A stretch of DNA of 7,215 nucleotides from JBBSVE01 sp038233815 (GCA_038233815.1 JBBSVE010000150.1:1-7215); one strand, 5' to 3'. Counted from the stretch's first letter, positions 1 through 7,072 are shown. The notes: generated by a model from the sequence alone, not told the origin. Program-made: numbers and translations.

Positions 1-74
1 GATGCGGGCCGGACGCGCCGCCGTTCCAATACCGCGCGGGAGCCGCGCCCGACCATCCGAGGAAAATTCGTCCG
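1..74 (+). other. Upstream leader of soxB, possibly including the tail of a preceding gene
   Basis: The first 74 bases are GC-rich and hold no promoter that I can recognise. One plus-strand frame is open from base 1 and ends at a TGA at 76-78, which overlaps the soxB ATG as ATGA. That is the coupling arrangement used elsewhere in this operon, so the stretch could be the last 25 codons of an upstream gene ending in the residues RGKFVR. In GC-rich DNA 25 open codons is weak evidence, and the segment could equally be untranslated leader. Confidence 0.25.
59..64 (+). promoter_or_regulatory. Ribosome binding site of soxB
   Basis: GAGGAA lies 10 bases before the ATG at 75. It supports that start, although the same frame stays open upstream to the window edge. 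Confidence 0.6.
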
Positions 75-1322
75 ATGAAACGCTACTCCGCCTTTGCCAT
101 CGTCCGCGAAGCCCTGCGCGACCACACCGGCTGGGACCGCGCCTGGCGCAACGCGACGCCGAAGGCCGCTTACGACGTGGTGATCGTGGGGGCCGGGGGA
201 CACGGTCTCGCCACCGCCTACTATCTCGGCCGGAACCACGGCATCCGCAACGTCGCGGTGATCGAGAAGGGCTGGCTCGGCGGCGGCAACACCGGGCGCA
301 ATACGACGATCATCCGCTCGAACTACCTCCAGGACCCCTCGGCCGCGATCTACGAGAAATCGCGCAGCCTCTATGAGACGCTCTCGCAGGACCTAAACTA
401 CAACATCATGTTCTCGCCCCGCGGCATGATGATGCTGGCCCAGACGCATCACGAGGTCCGCGGCTACCAGCGCACCGCCCACGCCAACGCCCTGCAAGGC
501 GTCACGACGGAGTTCATCGGGCCTGCGAAGGTCAAGGAACTCTGCCCGATCATGAATATCGACGGCCCGCGCTACCCGGTTCTGGGCGCGCTCTGGCAGG
601 CGCGGGGCGGCACCGCGCGCCACGACGCGGTGGCCTGGGGTTATGCGCGCGCCTGTTCCGACATGGGCATGGACATCATCCAGCAGTGCGAGGTCACGGG
701 CGTCCGTTCCGAAGGCGGACAGGTCTCGGGTGTGGAGACCTCGAAGGGCTTCATCGGCTGCAAGAAGATGGGCATCGTCGTCGCGGGCCATTCCGCGCAG
801 GTGGCCGAGATGGCGGGCTTCCGCCTGCCGCTGGAGGCGGTCGCCCTGCAGGCGCTGGTGTCCGAACCGATCAAACCCTGCATGGACGTCGTGGTGATGG
901 CCAACACCGTTCACGGCTACATGAGCCAGTCCGACAAGGGCGAGATGGTGATCGGCGGCGGCACCGACGGCTTCAACAACTACACCCAGCGCGGGTCATT
1001 CCAGCATATCGAGGAGACGCTGCGCGCGCTGATCGAGACCTTCCCGATGCTCTCCCGCCTCAAGATGCTCCGCCAGTGGGGCGGCATCGTGGACATGACC
1101 GGCGACCGCTCGCCCATCATCTCGAAGACGCCGCTTGGAGGGTGCTTCATCGACTGCGGCTGGGGAACGGGCGGCTTCAAGGCGATCCCCGGCTCCGGCT
1201 GGGCGATGGCGGACCTGATGGCGAAGGGCGAGCCGGGACCGCTGGCTGCGGCGTTCAACATGTGGCGGTTCAAGGAAGGGCAGTTCATTGATGAGTCGGT
1301 GGCTGCGGGGGTGGCGCATTGA
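75..1322 (+). CDS. soxB: Sarcosine oxidase beta subunit (heterotetrameric)
   Basis: This is the 415-residue beta subunit of cytoplasmic heterotetrameric sarcosine oxidase, a DAO-family flavoprotein. It oxidises sarcosine at its FAD and passes electrons to a covalently bound FMN, where oxygen is reduced to hydrogen peroxide. Seen in the sequence: a dinucleotide-binding fold at residues 34-64 (VIVGAGGHGLATAYYL, with E64 as the expected ribose-binding acid), the family block RNTTIIRSNY at 75-84, and GGTARHDAVAWGY at 178-190. By recalled alignment to corynebacterial SoxB, His183 is the counterpart of the histidine that carries the FMN. Later blocks are QALVSE, WGGIVDMTGDRSPIISKTP and CGWGTGGFK. 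Length and the VAH C-terminus match the family, so the gene is intact. The ATG has a good ribosome site and gives the usual family N-terminus. Its stop overlaps a possible TTG start of the next gene. Confidence 0.96.
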   Translation: MKRYSAFAIVREALRDHTGWDRAWRNATPKAAYDVVIVGAGGHGLATAYYLGRNHGIRNVAVIEKGWLGGGNTGRNTTIIRSNYLQDPSAAIYEKSRSLYETLSQDLNYNIMFSPRGMMMLAQTHHEVRGYQRTAHANALQGVTTEFIGPAKVKELCPIMNIDGPRYPVLGALWQARGGTARHDAVAWGYARACSDMGMDIIQQCEVTGVRSEGGQVSGVETSKGFIGCKKMGIVVAGHSAQVAEMAGFRLPLEAVALQALVSEPIKPCMDVVVMANTVHGYMSQSDKGEMVIGGGTDGFNNYTQRGSFQHIEETLRALIETFPMLSRLKMLRQWGGIVDMTGDRSPIISKTPLGGCFIDCGWGTGGFKAIPGSGWAMADLMAKGEPGPLAAAFNMWRFKEGQFIDESVAAGVAH

Positions 1323-1777
1323 ATGCGTTACTGTCGATGCTCGGCCTTGGCTTGGATCTAATTGGCGTCCTGATCTTAGGTTTTGACGTTTTGTCAATTC
1401 AGCGGACGCTTAGAATATCAGCAAAGAAAAACAGCGTCTTGTTGTATAAGGCTTTTAAAAACACTGGATTACTTGCTGAAATTTCAACGTATCCAGAAAA
1501 TGATGATAACGCGAAGCAGCTTTTTCGTGGTTATTTTCAATTAGATGAATCGAAGCTGAGTAATTCGCTCGACGCACTGAAGGACGAAATTGGAACTGCT
1601 CACCAAGGGATAGAAAACGTTATCGCTTACCTTGTATCTTCGGTTCGACATCAATCCGATGCTGCATTAGAGTCACTTAAGTTAACCTATTTGGGTCTTG
1701 TGCCGATAGTTTTTGGTTTCTTCCTTCAAAGCGTGGGCGTCGTGGTGGTTAACAGAGCATCTTGGGAGATTTTCTAA
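1319..1777 (+). CDS. AT-rich small membrane protein of unknown function, inserted in the sox operon
   Basis: I do not recognise this 152-residue protein. It has a hydrophobic segment at residues 4-25 (LGLGLDLIGVLILGF) and another at 123-144 (YLGLVPIVFGFFLQSVGVVVV). Between them are about 95 polar, probably helical residues without cysteines or an obvious catalytic motif, which suggests an inner-membrane protein with two helices. The longest reading starts at TTG 1319, sharing TTGA with the soxB stop and preceded by a purine-rich GGGGGTGG at 1307-1314. An ATG at 1337 would give 146 residues and keep the first helix, but I see no ribosome site for it. GC counted by hand over 1381-1680 is about 39 percent, against 72 percent in one soxB line (1201-1260), and codons such as TTA, ATA and AGA are common. 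The gene is not a known sarcosine oxidase component. It is probably transferred DNA that would be co-transcribed with the operon. Confidence 0.72.
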   Translation: MNALLSMLGLGLDLIGVLILGFDVLSIQRTLRISAKKNSVLLYKAFKNTGLLAEISTYPENDDNAKQLFRGYFQLDESKLSNSLDALKDEIGTAHQGIENVIAYLVSSVRHQSDAALESLKLTYLGLVPIVFGFFLQSVGVVVVNRASWEIF

Positions 1778-1780
1778 TAT
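1340..1780. other. AT-rich block inserted between soxB and soxD
   Basis: Base composition falls sharply after soxB and returns to GC-rich exactly at the soxD start. The block is filled almost entirely by the small membrane-protein gene. I see no transposase, no long terminal repeats and no clear target duplication. The only symmetry is a 7-base inverted pair, GATGCTC at 1336-1342 and GAGCATC at 1755-1761, which could be chance. The edges are placed by composition and are approximate. Confidence 0.6.
1764..1768 (+). promoter_or_regulatory. Probable ribosome binding site of soxD, lying within the AT-rich insert
   Basis: GGGAG lies 12 bases before the soxD ATG, somewhat farther than usual, and falls inside the last codons of the inserted gene. 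It is the only purine-rich element near that start. Translation of soxD may therefore depend on the insert, or on re-initiation from the TAA at 1775-1777, three bases upstream of the ATG. Confidence 0.4.
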
Positions 1781-2104
1781 ATGCTGACCCTCACCTGCCC
1801 CTACTGCCACATCGCCGCCGAAGAAACGGAACTCACCCCCGGCTACGAGGCGCATCTTACCCGCCACGGCCCGGACTCCTCGGACGAGGAGTTCGAGGCC
1901 TACATGTTCGCGCGCAAGAACCCCAAGGGCGTGCATTTCGAACGGTGGCGCCATGTCTATGGATGCGGCAAGTGGTTCCTCGCCGCGCGCGACACCGCAA
2001 CGCTGGAGGTGTTCGGGACCTACCCCGCGCAATCCAAGGCACCGCCCGACGACCTCATCGCCAAAATCAAGGACCGCCGTCCGGGCTGGGAAGGATACCA
2101 ATGA
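1781..2104 (+). CDS. soxD: Sarcosine oxidase delta subunit, zinc-binding
   Basis: This is the small structural subunit of heterotetrameric sarcosine oxidase, 107 residues, the normal family length. It has no catalytic role of its own; in the known structures it binds one zinc ion and packs against the large subunits. The ligands expected from the family are visible: Cys6 and Cys9 in CPYC, and His58 and Cys62 in WRHVYGCGKWF. The charged central region DEEFEAYMFARKNPKG is also typical. The ATG at 1781 gives the family N-terminus MLTLTCPYC and coincides with the return to high GC. The stop overlaps the soxA start as ATGA, which implies coupled translation. The protein is complete and normal; only its upstream context is unusual. 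Confidence 0.95.
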   Translation: MLTLTCPYCHIAAEETELTPGYEAHLTRHGPDSSDEEFEAYMFARKNPKGVHFERWRHVYGCGKWFLAARDTATLEVFGTYPAQSKAPPDDLIAKIKDRRPGWEGYQ

Positions 2105-5037
2105 GCACGCGGCTTTCCTCGGGCGGGCGGCTGATCGATCGTGCGCGGCGTCAGACCTTCACCTTCAATGGTCGGCGGATGTCGGGCTACGCGGGCGACA
2201 CGCTCGCCTCGGCGCTTCTCGCCAACGATCAGGTGCTGGTCGGACGCTCGTTCAAGTATCACCGCCCGCGCGGGATCGTCGCCTCCGGGCCGGAGGAGCC
2301 GAACGCGCTGATGAACCTCGGGCGCGGCGGGCGGTTTGAGCCGAACCAGCGCGCCACGACGACCGAGCTCTTCGACGGGCTGGAGGCGGCAAGCCAGAAC
2401 CACTGGCCGAGCCTCGAGATGGATGTGGGCGTGGTCAACAACGCGCTGGCTCGGTTCCTGCCCGCGGGCTTCTACTACAAGACCTTCATCCATCCCCGCG
2501 CGGCGTGGAAGCACGTGTTCGAGCCGATCATCCGCAAGTCGGCGGGCCTCGGGAAGGCTCCGAAGGACCGCGACGAGGATCGCTACGAGCAGGCCTATGC
2601 GTTCTGCGACGTGCTGGTCGCGGGTGGCGGTGTGGCGGGTCTGCACGCCGCCCTGACGGCGGCGGAGGCGGGCAAGCGCGTCATCCTGATGGAGCAGACC
2701 GCGCATTGGGGCGGCCGCGCCTCCGTCGATGACGCAGAGGTCGAGGGCCAATCCGCGCAGGCCTGGATCGACGCGACGGTGGCGAAGCTGGCCGGGATGG
2801 AGAACGTAACGCTCCGCCTGCGGACCATGGCTGCGGGGGTCTACGATCACGGCTATGTGCTGGCGAATGAGCGGATCGCCGACCATACCCCCGGCGACGG
2901 GCGGCCGAAACAGCGGCTCTGGCGCATCCGCGCGGGAGAGATTGTGGCGGCAACCGGCGCCATTGAGCGGCCTCTCGCGTTCGCGGGCAACGACATTCCG
3001 GGCGTGATGCTGGCTGGCGCGGTGCGCGATTTCGTGGTGGATTTCGCGGTCTCCCCGGGGGATCGTACCGTTTTGGTGACGAACAACGACAGCGGCTATC
3101 TGACGGCGATTGCGCTTCACGAGGCCGGGCTTTCGGTGCCGGTGATCCTTGACGCGCGGCCGCAGGCGACCGGCGCGGTGCCTGAGCGGGCGCGCGCGCT
3201 GGGGATACGGGTGGAAACCGGGCACGGCATCGCAAAGGTCAAGGGTGGCAAACGCGTGACCGGGGTCGCGATCTGCAAGCAATCCGGCGAAGGCACGGTG
3301 CTGGGGGAGATCGCCTGCGATGCCGTGGCGATGTCGGGCGGCTGGTCACCTGTCGTGCATCTCTGGTCGCATTGTGGCGGCAAGCTGAACTGGAGCGAGG
3401 GGCTGTCGGCGTTCGTGCCGGATGCGGCGCGGCCTCCGACGAACCAGAACGGCGAGGGCATGGTTCGCTGCGTGGGGGCTGCGGCGGGTGTCTATGACGT
3501 GGCGGCGATCCTCGGCGGCGATGGCACTACGCCGGAGCTGCCGCCGACATGGGTGATGCCGCATGGCGCGCCCTATGCGCTGCGCTCGAAGATGTGGCTC
3601 GACTATCAGAACGACGTGAAAGTGTCGGACGTTCAGCTTGCCGCACGGGAAGGCTTTACCTCCGTCGAACATGCCAAGCGATACACGACGCTCGGCATGG
3701 CAACAGATCAGGGCAAGCTGAGCAATATCAACGGGATCGCGGTGCTTTCGAAGGCACTGGATGAACCTATTCCGCAGGTCGGCACCACGACCTTCCGCCC
3801 GCCTTACACGCCCGTGACGTTGGGCGCGCTGGCAGGAGAGGCGCGGGGCGAGATCTTCCAGCCGCTGCGCGCAACGCCGATGCTGGAGTGGCACCGCGCG
3901 CACGGGGCCTACAATGAACCCGTAGGCCTCTGGCGCAGGCCCTATTGCTATCCGCGTGGCGGCGAGAGCCATGAGCAGGCGGTGCACCGGGAGGTGAACA
4001 ACACCCGCCAAGCCCTTGGTCTGCTTGACGCATCGACGCTGGGAAAGATCGTGGTGAAGGGTCCGGATGCGGGTCACTTTCTTGACATGCTCTACACCGG
4101 AGTGATGAGCACATTGGCCGTGGGCAAGTGCCGTTACGGGCTGATGTGCAACGAACAGGGGTTCCTGTCCGACGACGGCGTGGTGGCGCGGCTCGACGAG
4201 GATACGTGGCTTTGTCACACCACCTCCGGCGGGGCGGATCGGATCCATGGCTGGATGGAGGATTGGCTGCAGTGCGAATGGTGGGACTGGAAGGTCTACA
4301 CCGCCAACCTGACCGAGCAATATGCGCAGGTTGCCGTGGTCGGGCCAAACGCGAGGACGCTCCTCGAAGCCCTTGGCGGAATGGATGTTTCGCGCGAGGC
4401 GATGCCGTTCATGACGTGGGCGAACGGGGTTCTCGGCGGTTTTCCGGTTCGGGTCTACCGGATCAGCTTTTCGGGCGAACTCAGCTACGAGATCGCGATC
4501 CCGGCGAGCCAAGGGGCTGCGTTCTGGGCGTTGCTGCACGAAAAGGGTGCGGCGCTCGGGGCCATGCCCTACGGGACCGAGGCGCTTCATATCATGCGGG
4601 CCGAGAAGGGCTTCATCATGATCGGGGACGAGACCGATGGCACGGTCATACCGCAGGATCTGGGGCTGTCGTGGGCGATCTCCAAGAAGAAGGCGGATTT
4701 CCTCGGCAAGCGGGGGCAGGCGCGGAACCATCTGGCGGACCCGGATCGCTGGAAGCTGGTGGGGCTGGAAACGGAGGACGGCTCGGTGATCGAGGACGGC
4801 GCCTATGCGGTGCTGGACGGCACGAACGCCAACGGGCAGCGGCGGACCGAGGGGCGCGTTACCTCGACTTACTGGAGCCCGACGATGAGGAAGGGCATCG
4901 CGATGGGCCTCGTCCACCGCGGGCCGGAGCGGATGGGAGAGACGGTGCAGTTCACGAAGATCGCGGGCGGTACGATTGCGGCGAAAATCGTCGATCCGGT
5001 CTTTTACGACAAGGCGGGGGAGAAGCAGGATGTCTGA
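2101..5037 (+). CDS. soxA: Sarcosine oxidase alpha subunit
   Basis: This is the 978-residue alpha subunit. In the family it binds NAD and tetrahydrofolate, sits next to the FMN at the interface with SoxB, and receives the one-carbon intermediate to form 5,10-methylenetetrahydrofolate. Domains in order: a ferredoxin-like N-terminal domain (about 14-95) with no cysteine before Cys169, so no iron-sulfur cluster; a dinucleotide-binding core starting CDVLVAGGGVAG at 169-180, with a second motif ATGAIERP at 284-291; the block RYTTLGMATDQGK at 527-539; and a GcvT-like folate-binding C-terminal half from about residue 600, with GLLDAST at about 640-646, SGELSYE at 791-797 and YGTEALHIMRAEKGF at 824-838. 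The ATG at 2101 overlaps the soxD stop and follows GGGAAGGA at 2088-2095. The same frame is open upstream to about 1762, but through soxD, so that extension is not real. The last 8 bases overlap soxG. No frameshift or missing block is seen. Confidence 0.96.
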   Translation: MSTRLSSGGRLIDRARRQTFTFNGRRMSGYAGDTLASALLANDQVLVGRSFKYHRPRGIVASGPEEPNALMNLGRGGRFEPNQRATTTELFDGLEAASQNHWPSLEMDVGVVNNALARFLPAGFYYKTFIHPRAAWKHVFEPIIRKSAGLGKAPKDRDEDRYEQAYAFCDVLVAGGGVAGLHAALTAAEAGKRVILMEQTAHWGGRASVDDAEVEGQSAQAWIDATVAKLAGMENVTLRLRTMAAGVYDHGYVLANERIADHTPGDGRPKQRLWRIRAGEIVAATGAIERPLAFAGNDIPGVMLAGAVRDFVVDFAVSPGDRTVLVTNNDSGYLTAIALHEAGLSVPVILDARPQATGAVPERARALGIRVETGHGIAKVKGGKRVTGVAICKQSGEGTVLGEIACDAVAMSGGWSPVVHLWSHCGGKLNWSEGLSAFVPDAARPPTNQNGEGMVRCVGAAAGVYDVAAILGGDGTTPELPPTWVMPHGAPYALRSKMWLDYQNDVKVSDVQLAAREGFTSVEHAKRYTTLGMATDQGKLSNINGIAVLSKALDEPIPQVGTTTFRPPYTPVTLGALAGEARGEIFQPLRATPMLEWHRAHGAYNEPVGLWRRPYCYPRGGESHEQAVHREVNNTRQALGLLDASTLGKIVVKGPDAGHFLDMLYTGVMSTLAVGKCRYGLMCNEQGFLSDDGVVARLDEDTWLCHTTSGGADRIHGWMEDWLQCEWWDWKVYTANLTEQYAQVAVVGPNARTLLEALGGMDVSREAMPFMTWANGVLGGFPVRVYRISFSGELSYEIAIPASQGAAFWALLHEKGAALGAMPYGTEALHIMRAEKGFIMIGDETDGTVIPQDLGLSWAISKKKADFLGKRGQARNHLADPDRWKLVGLETEDGSVIEDGAYAVLDGTNANGQRRTEGRVTSTYWSPTMRKGIAMGLVHRGPERMGETVQFTKIAGGTIAAKIVDPVFYDKAGEKQDV

Positions 5038-5578
5038 ACCTATATCCGCACTGGGCCACGCGCGCTTCGACGGGTTCGTGACGATCCGGGAGATCGGCCC
5101 CCTCGGCATGATCACCCTGCGGTGCGATCCGGGCGAGGCCGCGGGCGCGCTGGAGGCTCAACGGTTCCCGATGCCGGCGCAGCGCCGGATCGCACGGCGC
5201 GGGGATCGCGCGGCGGGCTGGATGTCGCCCGATGAGATGCTGCTGATCCTGCCCTATCCCGAGGTGCGCACCACGATCGACGGCCTTGGCACGACGATGG
5301 GCCGCAAGCATCACCTCGCCGTCGACGTCTCGGACGCGCGCGCTGTGTTTCGGATCGAGGGCGCGCAGGCCGATCAAGTGCTGATGAAGCTCTGCCCCGT
5401 CGATCTGGCCGGACTGGAGCCGGGGGAGTTGCGCCGGACCCGTGCGGCCCAGGTAGCGGCGGCCTTCTGGGCGGAGGATGGCGGCTTCACGCTGGTGTCC
5501 TTCCGGTCGGTCGCGGGCTATGTGATGGGGCTGCTGACCCACTCGGCCATGCCTGGATCGGAGCTGTTTCCCACCTGA
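5030..5578 (+). CDS. soxG: Sarcosine oxidase gamma subunit
   Basis: This is the 182-residue gamma subunit of heterotetrameric sarcosine oxidase, a structural partner of the alpha subunit with a reduced GcvT/YgfZ-like fold. Matching features are the GWMSPDEMLLILP block at 63-75 (the T-protein-like xPDExLL motif), VDVSDARAVFRIEG at 98-111, and a late FRSVAGYVMGLL at 158-169. Gamma subunits are the least conserved part of the complex, so the assignment also rests on position: the gene closes the operon and overlaps soxA by 8 bases. I chose the ATG at 5030 because GGGGGAG at 5016-5022 precedes it by 7 bases and the protein then has family length. A longer reading from 4976 would run back into soxA. 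No strong terminator follows, so some read-through into sodB is possible. Confidence 0.93.
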   Translation: MSEPISALGHARFDGFVTIREIGPLGMITLRCDPGEAAGALEAQRFPMPAQRRIARRGDRAAGWMSPDEMLLILPYPEVRTTIDGLGTTMGRKHHLAVDVSDARAVFRIEGAQADQVLMKLCPVDLAGLEPGELRRTRAAQVAAAFWAEDGGFTLVSFRSVAGYVMGLLTHSAMPGSELFPT

Positions 5579-5596
5579 CGCGCGGTCGGGGCGGGC

Positions 5597-5617
5597 ACCT
5601 GCGGCCTTGACCTGCGG
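5597..5617 (+). repeat. Short direct repeat ACCTGCGG upstream of sodB
   Basis: ACCTGCGG occurs at 5597-5604 and again at 5610-5617, a period of 13 bases. The second copy overlaps the end of the proposed -35 element of sodB. This could be an operator, but two 8-base copies in GC-rich DNA may be chance. Confidence 0.3.
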
Positions 5618-5636
5618 AACCCGGGCGCGCCTTATC
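5607..5636 (+). promoter_or_regulatory. Possible housekeeping-sigma promoter of sodB
   Basis: TTGACC at 5607-5612 is a good -35 match. CTTATC at 5631-5636, 18 bases farther on, is an acceptable alphaproteobacterial -10. Transcription would start near 5643 and give a leader of about 30 bases before the sodB ATG. The local GC drop around 5630-5665 agrees with a promoter. The call rests on these hexamers alone. Confidence 0.4.
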
Positions 5637-5671
5637 CCGTTAACCGAAGCAATATCCCGAAAGGACAAGCC

Positions 5672-6271
5672 ATGGCTTTCTCGCTTCCCGATCTTCCCTA
5701 TGCCCACGACGCGCTGGCCGCGTCCGGCATGTCGAAGGAGACGCTCGAGTTTCACCACGACATCCACCACAAGGCCTATGTCGACAATGGCAACAAGCTG
5801 ATCGCGGGGACCGAGTGGGAGGGCAAATCGGTCGAGGAGATCGTCAAGGGCACCTACAAGAAGGGTGACGTTGCGCAGTCCGGCATCTTCAACAACGCGA
5901 GCCAGCATTGGAACCATAGCCAGTTCTGGCAGATGATGGGACCGAAGGGTGGCTCCGTGCCGTCCGAGGTAGAGGCTGCGATGAAGGAGAGCTTCGGCTC
6001 CACCGACAAGTTCAAGGAGGAGTTCTCTGCGGCTGGCGGCAGTCAGTTCGGCTCCGGCTGGGCGTGGCTCGTGAAGGACACAGACGGTGGCCTGAAGGTC
6101 ACGAAGACGGAAAACGGTGTCAACCCGCTCTGCTTCGGTCAGACCGCACTTCTGGGCTGCGATGTGTGGGAGCACAGCTATTACATCGACTTCCGCAACA
6201 AGCGGCCGGCCTATCTCACCAACTTCCTCGACAAGCTGGTGAACTGGGAGAATGTCGCGTCGCGGCTGTGA
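5672..6271 (+). CDS. sodB: Superoxide dismutase, iron type
   Basis: This 199-residue Fe/Mn-family enzyme converts superoxide to oxygen and hydrogen peroxide. It has no signal peptide and is expected in the cytoplasm. By comparison with E. coli SodB, the metal ligands are His28 (in LEFHHDIHH), His82 (in SQHWNHSQFW), and Asp164 and His168 (in CDVWEHSYYID). Gln78, four residues before His82, sits where E. coli FeSOD has its active-site glutamine (Gln69), so the iron form is more likely than manganese, although metal-flexible members exist. Length is typical. The ATG follows GAAAGGA at 5659-5665 with 6 bases of spacing. The gene lies 93 bases after soxG, with its own probable promoter and a terminator just after it, so it is probably a separate transcript. 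Confidence 0.97.
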   Translation: MAFSLPDLPYAHDALAASGMSKETLEFHHDIHHKAYVDNGNKLIAGTEWEGKSVEEIVKGTYKKGDVAQSGIFNNASQHWNHSQFWQMMGPKGGSVPSEVEAAMKESFGSTDKFKEEFSAAGGSQFGSGWAWLVKDTDGGLKVTKTENGVNPLCFGQTALLGCDVWEHSYYIDFRNKRPAYLTNFLDKLVNWENVASRL

Positions 6272-6297
6272 CGTTCGGTGCCTTGAAGAATTAACAG

Positions 6298-6324
6298 GCC
6301 GTCCACGTCCGGTGGGCGGCTTTT
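6298..6324 (+). terminator. Rho-independent terminator after sodB
   Basis: A 9-base-pair stem, GCCGTCCAC at 6298-6306 with GTGGGCGGC at 6312-6320, has one G-U pair and a 5-base loop (GTCCG). TTTT follows at 6321-6324. It lies 26 bases after the sodB stop and should end that transcript. Confidence 0.85.
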
Positions 6325-6387
6325 CCATGACCGGGTCGGGGCTATCCGGGCGGCATCAACCTCAGGACCGCCGCACAGGCCGACGCC

Positions 6388-7038
6388 GTGACGGACGCGG
6401 GCAAGGGCGCGCTCGCGATGGTGGTGGTGGCGAGCACGGTCTGGGGCCTCTCTCCGCTCTACTACAAGCTCCTCGCCAATGTTCCGCCGATGGAGGTGCT
6501 GAGCCGCCGAACGCTCTGGTCGCTTCTTTTCTTCGGCATCGTGCTTCTTGCGCAAAAGCGTCTCAAGGAACTCCCGGCGCTCCTGCGTGCGCATCTGCCG
6601 ATGGTCGCACTGGCGGCGGTGATGATTTCCGCCAACTGGTTCATCTTCATCCTCTCGGTACAGATCGGGCACTCGGTGGAGGCGAGCCTCGGCTATTTCA
6701 TCTTTCTCCTCGTCGCGGTGCTGATCGGCCTCGTGGTCTTCCGCGAACGCCTGTCGCGCCCGCAGAGCTTTGCTGTCGGCCTCGCGGTTCTGGCGGTGGC
6801 GCTTCTGACGGCCGGCCTCGGTGCGGCGCCTTGGATTTCGCTGGCGCTGGCTACGACCTTCGGCCTTTACGGACTTTTGAAAAAGCGTATCTAGGCCGGT
6901 CCGGTGGTGTCTGTCACCGCCGAGGTTCTGGTCCTGTCACCCCTCGCGGCGATTTGGCTCTTCGGCCTTCACGACGGACTATGGATGGAGATGGGACCGG
7001 CGACCCCATCTTCGACAGCTACGGCGATAAGTGATTGA
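6388..7038 (+). pseudogene. rarD: Broken RarD/EamA-family membrane transporter gene
   Basis: The reading frame from GTG 6388 encodes a drug/metabolite-transporter (EamA) protein of the RarD type. Intact members are inner-membrane proteins of about 300 residues with ten helices and poorly known substrates. The first 168 residues hold about six hydrophobic segments (near 8-26, 41-57, 71-91, 98-118, 127-144, 148-164) and the family-like blocks STVWGLSPLYYKLL, ANWFIFILSVQIG, EASLGYF and FGLYGLLKKR. A TAG at 6892-6894 then stops translation. The next codons in the same frame (AGPVVSVTAEVLVLSP, then IWLFGL) continue the family pattern, so one base change explains the stop. Similarity fades after about 6990 and the frame ends at TGA 7036-7038, leaving the last third missing. 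No good ribosome site precedes the GTG. Family-pattern comparisons are from memory. Confidence 0.82.
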
Positions 7039-7072
7039 TTTCATTATTGCCGAATGGGCCAAAATGCAACTA

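Noticed and set aside
2..376. 124-codon open frame at the left edge overlapping soxB
   Set aside because: It is an arginine-rich out-of-frame reading of soxB, which is clearly coding in its own frame.
1762..2100. N-terminal extension of soxA by 113 codons
   Set aside because: The extension overlaps soxD in another frame and has no family similarity. The ATG at 2101 has a good ribosome site and gives the normal N-terminus.
2020..3282. 420-codon minus-strand open frame opposite the start of soxA
   Set aside because: Low-complexity arginine-rich shadow of soxD and soxA, with no ribosome site or recognisable domain.
3346..5115. 589-codon open frame on the minus strand opposite soxA
   Set aside because: It is antisense to an intact, well-conserved soxA. 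Its arginine- and histidine-rich composition is typical of shadow frames in GC-rich coding DNA.
4952..6328. 458-codon minus-strand open frame spanning soxG and sodB
   Set aside because: It crosses two recognised genes, a probable promoter and a terminator, and has no family-like motifs.
6252..7034. 260-codon plus-strand open frame over the sodB end, terminator and rarD
   Set aside because: It overlaps sodB and the terminator hairpin, and its glycine- and arginine-rich content is that of an out-of-frame shadow of rarD.
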